Positions 34,651 to 42,425 of a stretch of 64,000 nucleotides of DNA are shown piece after piece. Source of the stretch: Paenalicyclobacillus ferrooxydans. GTDB lineage: Bacteria > Bacillota > Bacilli > Alicyclobacillales > Alicyclobacillaceae. The number at the start of each line of letters is the position of its first letter. Position 1 is the stretch's first letter. Both the position numbers and the translations under genes were made by a program. The DNA is taken from positions 122,326-186,325 of the forward strand of contig NZ_LJCO01000079.1 of assembly GCF_001399675.1 (NCBI RefSeq), read 5' to 3'. The notes below the pieces were generated by a model, which was not told the DNA's origin, did no database searches, and worked only from the letters and a program-made list of their open reading frames with translations.

Positions 34651-34929
34651 ATGAATGCAGTTGGCCGCTGGTACATTCAGCCGTTCATCATTGCGCTGTG
34701 TGGATTGATTCTGCTCAGGTTACTCCCTAGATTCAGTGGCATATCAGCATGTTTCATCTTGTGAAACGCCGCTTTAGTAAACAGAATTCGCAATAGACAA
34801 CGCAGTTTTGCATTGGTGGGAATCACTCTTTCTGTAATCGCTTTATTGGGCTGCTTCTACTTCATCACTTTGTTTGTCGGCTCCATCCTCTTCGTTCAAG
34901 GAATACCGCACATTTATCATCTGTCATAG
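34651..34929 (+). pseudogene. Membrane protein ORF interrupted by an in-frame TGA
   Basis: ATG 34651 (GGAAGGG upstream) opens a frame of 93 codons in which codon 38 (34762-34764) is TGA. Before it: YIQPFIIALCGLILLRLLPRF. After it, in the same frame: RNRQRSFALVGITLSVIALL and a second membrane segment up to TAG 34929. The continuing hydrophobic pattern indicates one gene with a nonsense mutation. Readthrough or Sec insertion is not supported by a visible SECIS-like hairpin. Confidence 0.55.
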
Positions 34930-34970
34930 CTCGGGTTTTCCGGTATTGGCAACATCTCTCTAACTTTTCA

Positions 34971-36068
34971 GCTTTCGAATGGGTAGGGCGTTACGCAAGA
35001 TTAAGTCCTACAAAGGCTGCTCTAGTCTTTCAACAGTCCGAAATTACATACGTCCAATTGAATGACCATCCTCGCAAAGTCGCTAGTGCACTTGAAGATT
35101 TAGGGGTTCGAAAAAGTGATCGCGTTGCGGTTTTGATCCCCAATCAGCCTGAATTCGTTGAGGTTTTAGTGGGTTGCAGCGTCCTTGGCGCGATATTTGT
35201 TCCGATTAATACTAGACTGGCGGAGGATGAGATAGCTTACATCTTGGAAGACTCAAATCCCGAGGCTTTTATCTGGGATTCTTCGTTGGAGTCTAAAGCC
35301 AAAGAAGCACATCGTCGTGTCATGAATCACCGCTGCAGTATGACTCCCATTCAAATTGGTGGCGATTCCAGTGATGGAACACAACTCTACGAAGATTGGC
35401 GGGAGTCGTATGAAGCCTACTCCGGGCACAGTGATATATGGGAGCATGATGCAGCCTTAATGATGTATACCTCAGGAACGACTGGTCGACCAAAGGGTGC
35501 AATGATTACGCATTCTAATGTGATGTGGAACGCGTTGAATATCTCTGTGGATTTCGGCGGGGGTATGGACGACGTGATTTTACACACTGCTCCATTATTT
35601 CATATCACGCCATTAAGCATTCTGCTGTTTGGTCTGTATTTTGGTGGATCATCTGTCTTACAGAAAAGCTTCCATCCAGTGAATGCGTTGGAAGCCATTC
35701 AAGAGCATCGGGTCACGTTCGCGTTCATGGTGCCAGCCATGTGGCAAGCAGTCACTCAAGTCCCTAATCTGGCTGAATATGATTTGAGTTCTCTACGGTT
35801 ATGCCCAAGTGGGGGAGCACCTTGTCCGCAACCCGTCATCGAATTCTTCCTGAATCTGTGGGGGGAAACAGTTGCAGCCATTGTTGTTCCGAAAGCAGGT
35901 CGACACATCCAGTGGGAGGATGTTCGGTCTTTTTGTGACTCATCGCTCGCTAGATACAAAATGCCAACTCGGTTACATATCGTTGACGCCTTACCTCGTA
36001 ATGGAGTAGGGAAGGTAGCCAAAGTGGAACTCAGACATCAGTTCGGAAATCAGTCGGTGCCGCTATAA
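34971..36068 (+). pseudogene. Acyl-CoA synthetase (AMP-binding) with internal deletion
   Basis: The frame encodes the N-terminal half of a FadD-like enzyme: SPTKAALVFQQSEITYVQLN, DRVAVLIPNQPEF, the P-loop MMYTSGTTGRPKGAM, and LCPSGGAPCPQPVIEFFLN. It then jumps directly to the C-terminal WGETVAAIVVPK and the catalytic-lysine end PRNGVGKVAKVELR. About 130 residues are missing in frame near 35855, including GYGxTE and the TGD motif, so it cannot form an adenylate. The similarity begins upstream of the first available start (TTG 35058), so the 5' end is also lost. Confidence 0.82.
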
Positions 36069-36079
36069 CTGACAAGGAA

Positions 36080-36120
36080 AACCGGAAGCCAGACTCTGTT
36101 GTTGGGGCTGGCTTCCGGTT
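36080..36120. terminator. 13-bp hairpin after the acyl-CoA synthetase remnant
   Basis: AACCGGAAGCCAG and CTGGCTTCCGGTT pair perfectly around a 15-nt loop. It probably ended the original gene and still insulates the converging tetR transcript. Confidence 0.75.
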
Positions 36121-36318
36121 TGTCTGTTCACGTTTACAAGTACGTGCTATGGCAGTATCAGGCAGAGCCGAGCGAACCTGCGTGAAAATACGGGCAACTC
36201 TGCAGGACTTATGTGGCTATCCGCAGTTTTGTACTGTAACGCCTTACCATAAAGGTGTCCAAACTGACGTTTTGATGTCGGTCACAAGGGCCCCCCTTTT
36301 TTGTGATCAAGTTGCGTT

Positions 36319-36927
36319 TTAACGAATAAACGTTAAACAGACTTGCTCTAGTACAGTGTCCGGTGTGAAACCACGCACTTCTCGTAAAAATGTATAGGAG
36401 TCTCTACTTAACGTCGTTAACAACATGTCGGCTTTAAAGACACTGTCCGGATGGTTTTGGCCAGCGACGGACATTTCATTAAACAATTGGACAAACAGTT
36501 GATGTAATTCGTTATATATCGGACTTTGCGTTCGTAAGCTATGCCGTTTGGTTAATGACAGAGCGGAATCTTCGACACCTGCAAGCAATTGTGCCTTATT
36601 CTCACGGAAACGAATAAAAAAGCGGATAACCTCTTTTAATCGTCGATTGGGTGGTTCATCTTTGTTTTGGTTCAGGAAAGAGTCAATGTCTTCAAAAAGT
36701 AAGTCAACATTGTCCTTGATCAAATCCAAACATAACTCACTTTTATCGCTATATCGCCGATATAGAGTTCCAGGACCGACCTCTGCTTCCATGGCGATTT
36801 GATTCATACTTACTTTTTCGACACCATGTTGCTCGAATAATCGAAGTGCCGCGTTCAATATGCGTTGACGATTCTCGACTGCATCACGACGTTCTACGCG
36901 GGTGTGGTTTCTCTCCATTTCATTCAT
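36319..36927 (-). CDS. TetR/AcrR-family repressor
   Basis: 202 residues. N-terminal HTH: RILNAALRLFEQHGVEKVSM, NQIAMEAEVGPGTLYRRYSDKSEL; helical ligand domain follows. ATG 36927 has GGAAGGGG upstream and is preferred to the ORF start at 36990. It diverges from an MFS exporter, with paired palindromes between them, so it most likely represses that gene and responds to its substrate. Confidence 0.9.
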   Translation of the reverse strand: MNEMERNHTRVERRDAVENRQRILNAALRLFEQHGVEKVSMNQIAMEAEVGPGTLYRRYSDKSELCLDLIKDNVDLLFEDIDSFLNQNKDEPPNRRLKEVIRFFIRFRENKAQLLAGVEDSALSLTKRHSLRTQSPIYNELHQLFVQLFNEMSVAGQNHPDSVFKADMLLTTLSRDSYTFLREVRGFTPDTVLEQVCLTFIR

Positions 36928-36967
36928 CCGTAAGACCCCTTCCGCACCTTGCTTTGAGTCCTGTTTC

Positions 36968-36997
36968 TTGACAAACGGAGATATCTCCACTTATATT
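36968..36997 (+). promoter_or_regulatory. Promoter of the MFS exporter gene
   Basis: TTGACA (36968-36973), 18 bp, TATATT (36992-36997). One operator palindrome fills the spacer and another follows the -10, a layout that allows full steric repression. Confidence 0.65.
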
Positions 36998-37023
36998 AAG
37001 GGAGAGTTCTCCGTTTAATATAA
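36977..37023. promoter_or_regulatory. Two TetR operators and an AT-rich inverted repeat
   Basis: GGAGATATCTCC (36977-36988) is a perfect palindrome and GGAGAGTTCTCC (37001-37012) has perfect 5-bp arms; they are 24 bp apart. The second is framed by TTATATTAA (36991) and TTAATATAA (37015). The half-site ACGGAG recurs at about 37050. Confidence 0.65.
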
Positions 37024-37194
37024 CCGAGAATTGAGGAGGGTACAACAAACGGAGTCATTCCACATTGCTAGCAAGTGATATCAAAAGCCATCTCGTATCG
37101 CATCTTGAGAACAATGTTGGTTGACTGTCGCGATTGGATTGACGAGTCGTCGTCAAATCGGCTACAGGCAGCAGTTTAAGGAGTGGAAGGAAGA

Positions 37195-38586
37195 ATGCCG
37201 AGTGAGAACCCCTTCTCGTGGAGGTTCGTTGCACCGATGTATATGGGGTCCACGTTGAACCCAATCAATAGCTCAATGCTCGCAACGGCACTAGTGCCGA
37301 TCGCTTCATTTATGCATGTCTCTGTCGCTCAAACCACGATACTGGTTACCGCTCTTTATCTGGCAAGTTCCATTGCTCAACCTACGGCAGGGAAGCTCTC
37401 TGCCGAGTTTGGTCCCCGCAGGGTATTTCTTACCGGTATTGTCATGGTCCTTTTGGGGGGGCTGTTCGGCGGATTTGGACGCAACTTGATCATGTTAATC
37501 GTATCACGAATTCTAATTGGCATTGGAACTTCCACCGCCTATCCATCTGCTATGCTCCTCATTCGCAGACGTGCAGCATCGGTCGGGATGTCGAAACCGC
37601 CTGGGAACGTTCTAGGTGCACTTCAGATTGCGGGAGTCATTACAGCTGCAGTGGGACTCCCTATTGGTGGACTGCTCGTGGATGCGTGGGGATGGCGAAC
37701 AATATTTCTGGTGAATATCCCCTTTGCACTTGTTGCATTTATCATGGCTGCGCTTTGGATTCCAAAGGATGAGGCTATCGTAGGGGCTACGACAGTTCGG
37801 GAAATTTCATTGCGTATTGATATCATGGGTATTCTAGGCTTCGCGGCAACAGTCAGCGCCCTGATGGTATTTCTGTTTTCCTTGCCTAGTCCGCACTGGA
37901 CTGCCTTAATTCTCGCCGTCGTGTTGGGGGGGGGGCTCATTTGGTGGGAGCTGCGAACAAGCCATCCTTTCATCGACGTACGTATGCTCACTTCCAACTT
38001 AGCGTTAACTCGCACCTACGCTCGCTTTTCTTTGATCACGCTGTGCATCTATACCGTGCTCTACGGTGTAACTGAATGGATCAGTGCAGCACGTGGAACC
38101 TCAGCACTTGAAGCCGGTCTTCTCATATTACCCATGAGTGTGATTTCGGCTGTAGTTGTCGGTCCCGTTTCGAAAAGAAACTTAGTGCGCGGACCACTTA
38201 TTGTCTGTGCTGGATCGTCCATTGTTGCTTCTCTTGGCGTAATGTTTCTCACCGCAAACACCTCAATTGTCTGGATTTTGCTCATTACTGTCGTCTTCGG
38301 TATCACGATGGGGACTATGGCGAGTTCCAATCAGACAGCGCTGTACCTGCAGGTCACTTCGGACCAGATTGGGACAGCTTCAGGGCTGCTCCGTACCTTC
38401 GGATACGTCGGGTCGATTGCTTCCTCAGCACTAATTGGCATTGTTTTCCACACAAGAGTTTCAGATAGCGGTCTCCATCACATTGCTGTGATCATGACCG
38501 TAATCAGCGTTATCGCACTCATCATGACTGTTGCCGACCGCGGACTTAAGGTGGTTAACAAAGAACCAGCAGGTGTTGCGCCATAG
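37195..38586 (+). CDS. MFS drug exporter, DHA2 (14-span) type
   Basis: 463 residues with about fourteen hydrophobic segments. Conserved signatures: PINSSMLATALVPIA in TM1, LYLASSIAQPTAGKLSAEFGPRRVF (motif A region), RILIGIGTSTAYPSAM, and motif C-like VGLPIGGLLVDAWGWRTIFLVNIP. Proton-driven efflux of drugs or toxic compounds is expected. ATG 37195 is preferred to GTG 37183, which abuts the ribosome site. Regulated by the divergent TetR gene (inference). Confidence 0.9.
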   Translation: MPSENPFSWRFVAPMYMGSTLNPINSSMLATALVPIASFMHVSVAQTTILVTALYLASSIAQPTAGKLSAEFGPRRVFLTGIVMVLLGGLFGGFGRNLIMLIVSRILIGIGTSTAYPSAMLLIRRRAASVGMSKPPGNVLGALQIAGVITAAVGLPIGGLLVDAWGWRTIFLVNIPFALVAFIMAALWIPKDEAIVGATTVREISLRIDIMGILGFAATVSALMVFLFSLPSPHWTALILAVVLGGGLIWWELRTSHPFIDVRMLTSNLALTRTYARFSLITLCIYTVLYGVTEWISAARGTSALEAGLLILPMSVISAVVVGPVSKRNLVRGPLIVCAGSSIVASLGVMFLTANTSIVWILLITVVFGITMGTMASSNQTALYLQVTSDQIGTASGLLRTFGYVGSIASSALIGIVFHTRVSDSGLHHIAVIMTVISVIALIMTVADRGLKVVNKEPAGVAP

Positions 38587-38644
38587 CAGACAGGAAAAAG
38601 CATGGAACAAATGCAAATGAAGATAACTAAAAGGTGGTTTTGTT

Positions 38645-39295
38645 ATGCAAATCAAATGGTTTGGTCAATCTTCATTCCTACTGACTTCAGAAGCAGGAGT
38701 GCGCATTTTAATTGATCCATTTGACCGAATGATCAGATACAAGATGCCGAAGCCAATCGAAACAGAGATTGTGGCAGTGACGCATGATCACGGGGATCAC
38801 AATAAAATTCAGGTGGCTACCGGCGACTATCTACTGGTTAATGAGCCAAAGGAATATCACCGGGATGGTGTAGCTATAAAGGGATTTAAGACCTATCATG
38901 ACAAAGTAAATGGAAAAAAGAGGGGCGGGAACATTGTATACCGTTTCAACGTCGATGGTTTGACAATATGTCATTGTGGAGATTTAGGTCATTTATTGAC
39001 CAAAGAGCAGGTGAAGGACATTGGTAACGTAGACATTCTCATGATTCCCGTCGGAGGCAGAATGACATTAAACGGAGAAGACGGTGCAAAGGTGGTGCAG
39101 CAACTAAAGCCCACTGTCACGATTCCTATGCATTATCGGACGAAGGCGCTGTCGCTTCTTGGGATGATACTATTCGATAAAGTCGATAAATTTATTGAAG
39201 CTACGGGTGAGCGGACGACCGAAGTGAGAATATTGGACATTAACACAGTGAGTTTGTCGCACTATTCCGGTGTAGTCACTATGCAGTACCAGTAA
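38645..39295 (+). CDS. Metallo-beta-lactamase-fold hydrolase (UPF0173-like)
   Basis: 216 residues. MQIKWFGQSSFLL start, metal motif THDHGDHN near residue 50, HCGDLGH later, and PMHYRT close to the C-terminus supply the usual His/Asp ligands. Related to the UPF0173/UlaG-like branch of the fold; substrate unknown. AAAGGTGG precedes ATG. Confidence 0.88.
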   Translation: MQIKWFGQSSFLLTSEAGVRILIDPFDRMIRYKMPKPIETEIVAVTHDHGDHNKIQVATGDYLLVNEPKEYHRDGVAIKGFKTYHDKVNGKKRGGNIVYRFNVDGLTICHCGDLGHLLTKEQVKDIGNVDILMIPVGGRMTLNGEDGAKVVQQLKPTVTIPMHYRTKALSLLGMILFDKVDKFIEATGERTTEVRILDINTVSLSHYSGVVTMQYQ

Positions 39296-39354
39296 GGTTG
39301 CGTTGTCCCCTTGGCAGACGAAGGGTTGAATTTTTAGACAAAGAGGATTCTGCT

Positions 39355-39528
39355 GTGATTGTCAATTATGCAATTCAAACAGTTCGAGCAATCAGAGAGG
39401 TCATAACAGAAATGGTTCGCCTAGAGGAATATCCTGAGCTTTTGATAGATGGAAATATCGAAGTGGTGGAGATTGTCCACGACTTCTTGGAGCACCGTAT
39501 ACAAGGAATTAATTATCGTCAGTCTTGA
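39355..39528 (+). CDS. Small hypothetical protein, 57 residues
   Basis: GTG 39355 with AGAGGA 7 nt upstream. Helical, acidic: VNYAIQTVRAIREVITEMV then LLIDGNIEVVEIVHDFLE. It starts 59 bp after the hydrolase gene and its 3' end overlaps the convergent GNAT gene by 20 bp. Family not recognised. Confidence 0.55.
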   Translation: MIVNYAIQTVRAIREVITEMVRLEEYPELLIDGNIEVVEIVHDFLEHRIQGINYRQS

Positions 39529-40048
39529 GTTCGGAATGTAGAATGGCATATAAAAATGAATCATGCCATTGTCCTTTGAAAAACCGATGTTCTCGTAGAT
39601 GACCTTCTCTTGTCATGCCGACTTTCTCTAAAACTCGCGACGAGCCAATGTTGCTTGGTCTGCAAGTTGCATAAACACGATGTAAGTTCAGTTCTTTAAA
39701 TGCGAACCTTAGCATAGCCTGAGCAGCTTCAGTTGCAAATCCATAGCCCCAATAGTTACGGTTCAGGCTATACCCAATTTCTCCTTGCAATGGCTCGGTT
39801 CTTGTTAAACTGCAGGCACCTATTAACTCGTTAGAATCTTTTATTACAATCCCGAGCGCAAACTGATTTCTTGGGTGTCTAAGTCTTTCAACGAGTGTAT
39901 CTTCCATAAATTTTCTTGTGTCTTCGTTGGTATTTGGTCCCCAGTCGGAATATCGACACACCTCCGGGTCAGAGGCATAGGCATGAACAGCCTCTATGTC
40001 TTCCACTTGGAATTCACGCAGAATAAGACGGTTGGTTACCAAATCCAT
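39509..40048 (-). CDS. GNAT acetyltransferase, RimJ/RimL type
   Basis: 179 residues: TNRLILREFQVEDIEAVHAY at the start, acetyl-CoA-binding loop NYWGYGFATEAAQAML and VLEKVGMTREGHLREHRF near the end. ATG 40048 is chosen because GGAGGG lies 11 nt upstream. Acts on a protein N-terminus or small amine; target unknown. Confidence 0.9.
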   Translation of the reverse strand: MDLVTNRLILREFQVEDIEAVHAYASDPEVCRYSDWGPNTNEDTRKFMEDTLVERLRHPRNQFALGIVIKDSNELIGACSLTRTEPLQGEIGYSLNRNYWGYGFATEAAQAMLRFAFKELNLHRVYATCRPSNIGSSRVLEKVGMTREGHLREHRFFKGQWHDSFLYAILHSELKTDDN

Positions 40049-40056
40049 GAAAAATG

Positions 40057-40230
40057 TCACCCTCCGAACGATGAATAACAATACAACACAATAAGAAATC
40101 TTGTACTAGGGGCACGCTCTAAGTGATGAAACCGCTCCTCAACTTCTTCTCTGCTGCCAGGATAAGCAAATTGTCCACATAGTTCTGTTACCTGCTCAAC
40201 ATCTTTTGATTCCATTTGGCGCACCCGCAT
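40057..40230 (-). pseudogene. Truncated GNAT N-terminus
   Basis: 57 codons from ATG 40230 (GGAG 8 nt upstream). The first 43 residues are a good GNAT N-terminus (MRVRQMESKDVEQVTELCGQ ... EEVEERFHHLE). The sequence then diverges into a non-family tail and stops 8 bp before the next GNAT start; the stop overlaps that gene's ribosome site. Interpreted as a deletion that removed the acetyl-CoA-binding part and joined two GNAT genes. Confidence 0.65.
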
Positions 40231-40744
40231 ATAACCACTCCTCAGAGTTTGATTTCGCCTCTGGGTTCGTGATTCCTCTACGCCCCGCTAACTGAGATTT
40301 GGCTGAACAGATTCTAAATGTGCAGGAAATGGATGGATATGTATAGAAGGAGTCTGTGGACATGCCCCGAGTTCAGTTGAGGAGATGTACTCCCTCGGTG
40401 CGGCTACGGGTCAGATGCATGATTTACTCGTGACGCTCGGTGGCGTTCCAACCCATAGTAGGAACATGCTGACTTCACCTTCAACGACGAAACAAGGCGA
40501 CCACACGGTGGTTGGAACGTACGGCAAAGACCCTGTATCCGAGGCATTTATACGCAGTCACGATGAACCGGGAAGGGCTTGGAACATGCAGGAGTGGATG
40601 CGAAGGCATCGAGATCGGTAACATGAATGTTTCTAGGTCATGGTATTTGGATAAATTAGGATGCCTAGCATGAATCATTGGCGAGGCACAGCAGACGCTG
40701 TGTCAATGAAATTCATGAAGGTGGAGCGAATGGAAGGTCTGGAA
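40231..40744. other. 514-bp region with one unassigned ORF
   Basis: A plus-strand frame 40385-40621 encodes 78 residues including SLGAATGQMHDLLVTLGG and a basic end. The stretch recalls a kinase-like helix of phosphotransferase proteins but no catalytic motif is present. It may be a fragment of a further degraded phosphotransferase. I do not call it a gene. Confidence 0.3.
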
Positions 40745-41637
40745 ATGAACGAGACAACGCAGCCTACGAAAGTGGCAAAGGTTCTCCGCACTCTCTTCTC
40801 TGATCTGGAGATGCCCTATATCTCATTACTCGGCGAAGGCTGGGACAGCGTGGCCTATCTAGTCAACGAAAGCATTGTCGTCCGGGTCCCCAAGCGCTCG
40901 GCAGTGGGACGACAGATGGCAAGAGAGGTCCGGATATTGGGAGCGATTCGACCATACGTGAGCGCTCGAATCCCACTTATTGAATGGTTCGGTCAGTCTC
41001 AGGAGGACTTCGCCGTTTCGGCCATCGGATATCGGAAGCTGTCGGGTACGCCACTTTGGGCGATTCCACCCGGACCGACGAGAGACGGTGTACTTCGTCA
41101 GGTTGGTCAGTTTCTCAGAGATCTCCATGCCATCCCGATAAGTGGGCTGAACAAGGTACATGTGAAGTGGTTTCGATGGACGGGCTACAACGTCTAGACG
41201 GACCAGACGGTTGGGAGACAGGCTTGCAAGCGTTCACGGATCACATCATGGAAGACGTTGTTCCGCTGCTGAACGCTCCGACTGGTAACAGCGTGACGCG
41301 GGAAATTACGGCCTTCCTGGGTGAGAAGCAACATTTCGATTTTCAGCCTGTCCTCATTCATGGAGACCTTTCTCCAGAACACATCCTTGTCAACAAGGAA
41401 ACAGGTGAAATCGGCGTAATCGACTTTGGGGACAGCGGAATTGGTGATCCCGCTTATGACGTGATGGACGAGCTTATGCCCTCGTATGGCGGCCAGATTG
41501 ATGGCTCGTTCCAGGCCAGGCAGCGATTCTACCGTCGGTTGGCACCGTTCCACAGCGTGCTGCATGGCGTGGCGACGGGGGATGAGGCGCTGGTTTCGGA
41601 TGGCCTGCGAGAGGTGGTAGCGGAATTTGGGGAGTGA
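40745..41637 (+). pseudogene. Aminoglycoside-phosphotransferase-family kinase with a frameshift
   Basis: ATG 40745 (GGAAGG upstream) opens the N-lobe: LLGEGWDSVAYLVNESIVVRVPK, then FLRDLHAIPISGLNKV, stopping at 41195. A second frame, entering near 41165-41200, supplies the rest: PVLIHGDLSPEHILVN (catalytic loop) and IGVIDFGDSGIGDPAYDV (metal Asp). All catalytic motifs survive; only a single frame change near 41170 separates the halves. It is either a recent pseudogene or a sequencing error. Confidence 0.8.
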
Positions 41638-42013
41638 TTTGACTGATCTCTTACGGACTGGTGTGACTACGCAAGACCAATATGACGAGTTGGACAGGTT
41701 TTGGCTCAAATTAGGCTCGCCAGAATTCATGGGTTCGAGGTGGACGATCACGGTGAGCGTCATCAGAATACAATGACCATCAGTTTGAGAGAACTGGTCG
41801 AGTATAATACCCCCTACTACGACTTGTTGTTTTCGAAACTTGGTGAGCTTGCAGGTGCCTGAGTGCGCACGGCGTGGGAACACTTGGAGCCTATCATGAT
41901 GGGAGGCAGGGATTTGGAACAACTGGATTTTAGACTGGGTTCGGTGTCCAGACGGTGAGAGTTGGATGATTGTTTCATTTGCCCACAAACATTGTAAAAA
42001 TGTTCAGGATGAA
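41638..42013. other. Region with a frameshifted small ORF
   Basis: Two frames together encode GVTTQDQYDELDRFWLKL and, after a shift near 41715, HQNTMTISLRELVEYNTP up to a TGA at about 41861. This could be one decayed small gene. Family not recognised. Confidence 0.3.
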
Positions 42014-42424
42014 CTACGTACTGGACAATTGTCGAATGGAGAGAAAAAGCAAGACTTCAACAAAAACAAGACTGATTTGAATGAGCCATACAACCTGATT
42101 CGTGAGCATCCCAATGAGCATGACGCTCATCGATACACTCATGATAGACGTTATAAGTAACTCGACAATCTCGATGTACTGAAAGGTTCTTGCCGTCCAC
42201 AAGAGTGGCAAACAAACCGTTACCATGGGGAGAATAATGGATGCACTCTTACTATCGGTCGTTAGTTCCACAAGCATTGCGAAGATGAACGTGAGTGACA
42301 TGTTGTTTAGCATACAGATTCGCATGCCAGGTGAACTTGCAACAGTACCTATGTGTTGTACTGCTTTGTAGCAGACGAGAAACCCAAGAATAGATCCTAT
42401 AAGACTGGTAAAGAGGAGTTCCGT
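42014..42424 (-). CDS. Membrane protein downstream of copA, start unclear
   Basis: The frame is open from 42424 to TAA at 42014 and encodes about four hydrophobic segments (SLIGSILGFLVCYKAV, SLTFIFAMLVEL, TVCLPLLW and a C-terminal stretch). The copA stop with GGAGGTGA lies immediately upstream, at the right distance for coupled initiation, but no ATG, GTG or TTG is in frame until ATG 42325. Either it starts at a non-standard codon, or a small indel displaced the start. Function unknown. Confidence 0.45.
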   Translation of the reverse strand, partial: TELLFTSLIGSILGFLVCYKAVQHIGTVASSPGMRICMLNNMSLTFIFAMLVELTTDSKSASIILPMVTVCLPLLWTARTFQYIEIVELLITSIMSVSMSVMLIGMLTNQVVWLIQISLVFVEVLLFLSIRQLSST

Positions 42425-42425
42425 G

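Noticed and set aside
34762..34830. SECIS element for Sec insertion at the in-frame TGA
   Set aside because: No hairpin of suitable size and position after the TGA is apparent, and the residue context has no redox motif.
36121..36318. Possible transposase remnant
   Set aside because: A frame with two short readable parts exists around 36126-36240, but no transposase motif or terminal repeat supports it.
41966..42160. Plus-strand 64-codon ORF
   Set aside because: It is antisense to the more convincing membrane frame downstream of copA and has low-complexity polar composition.
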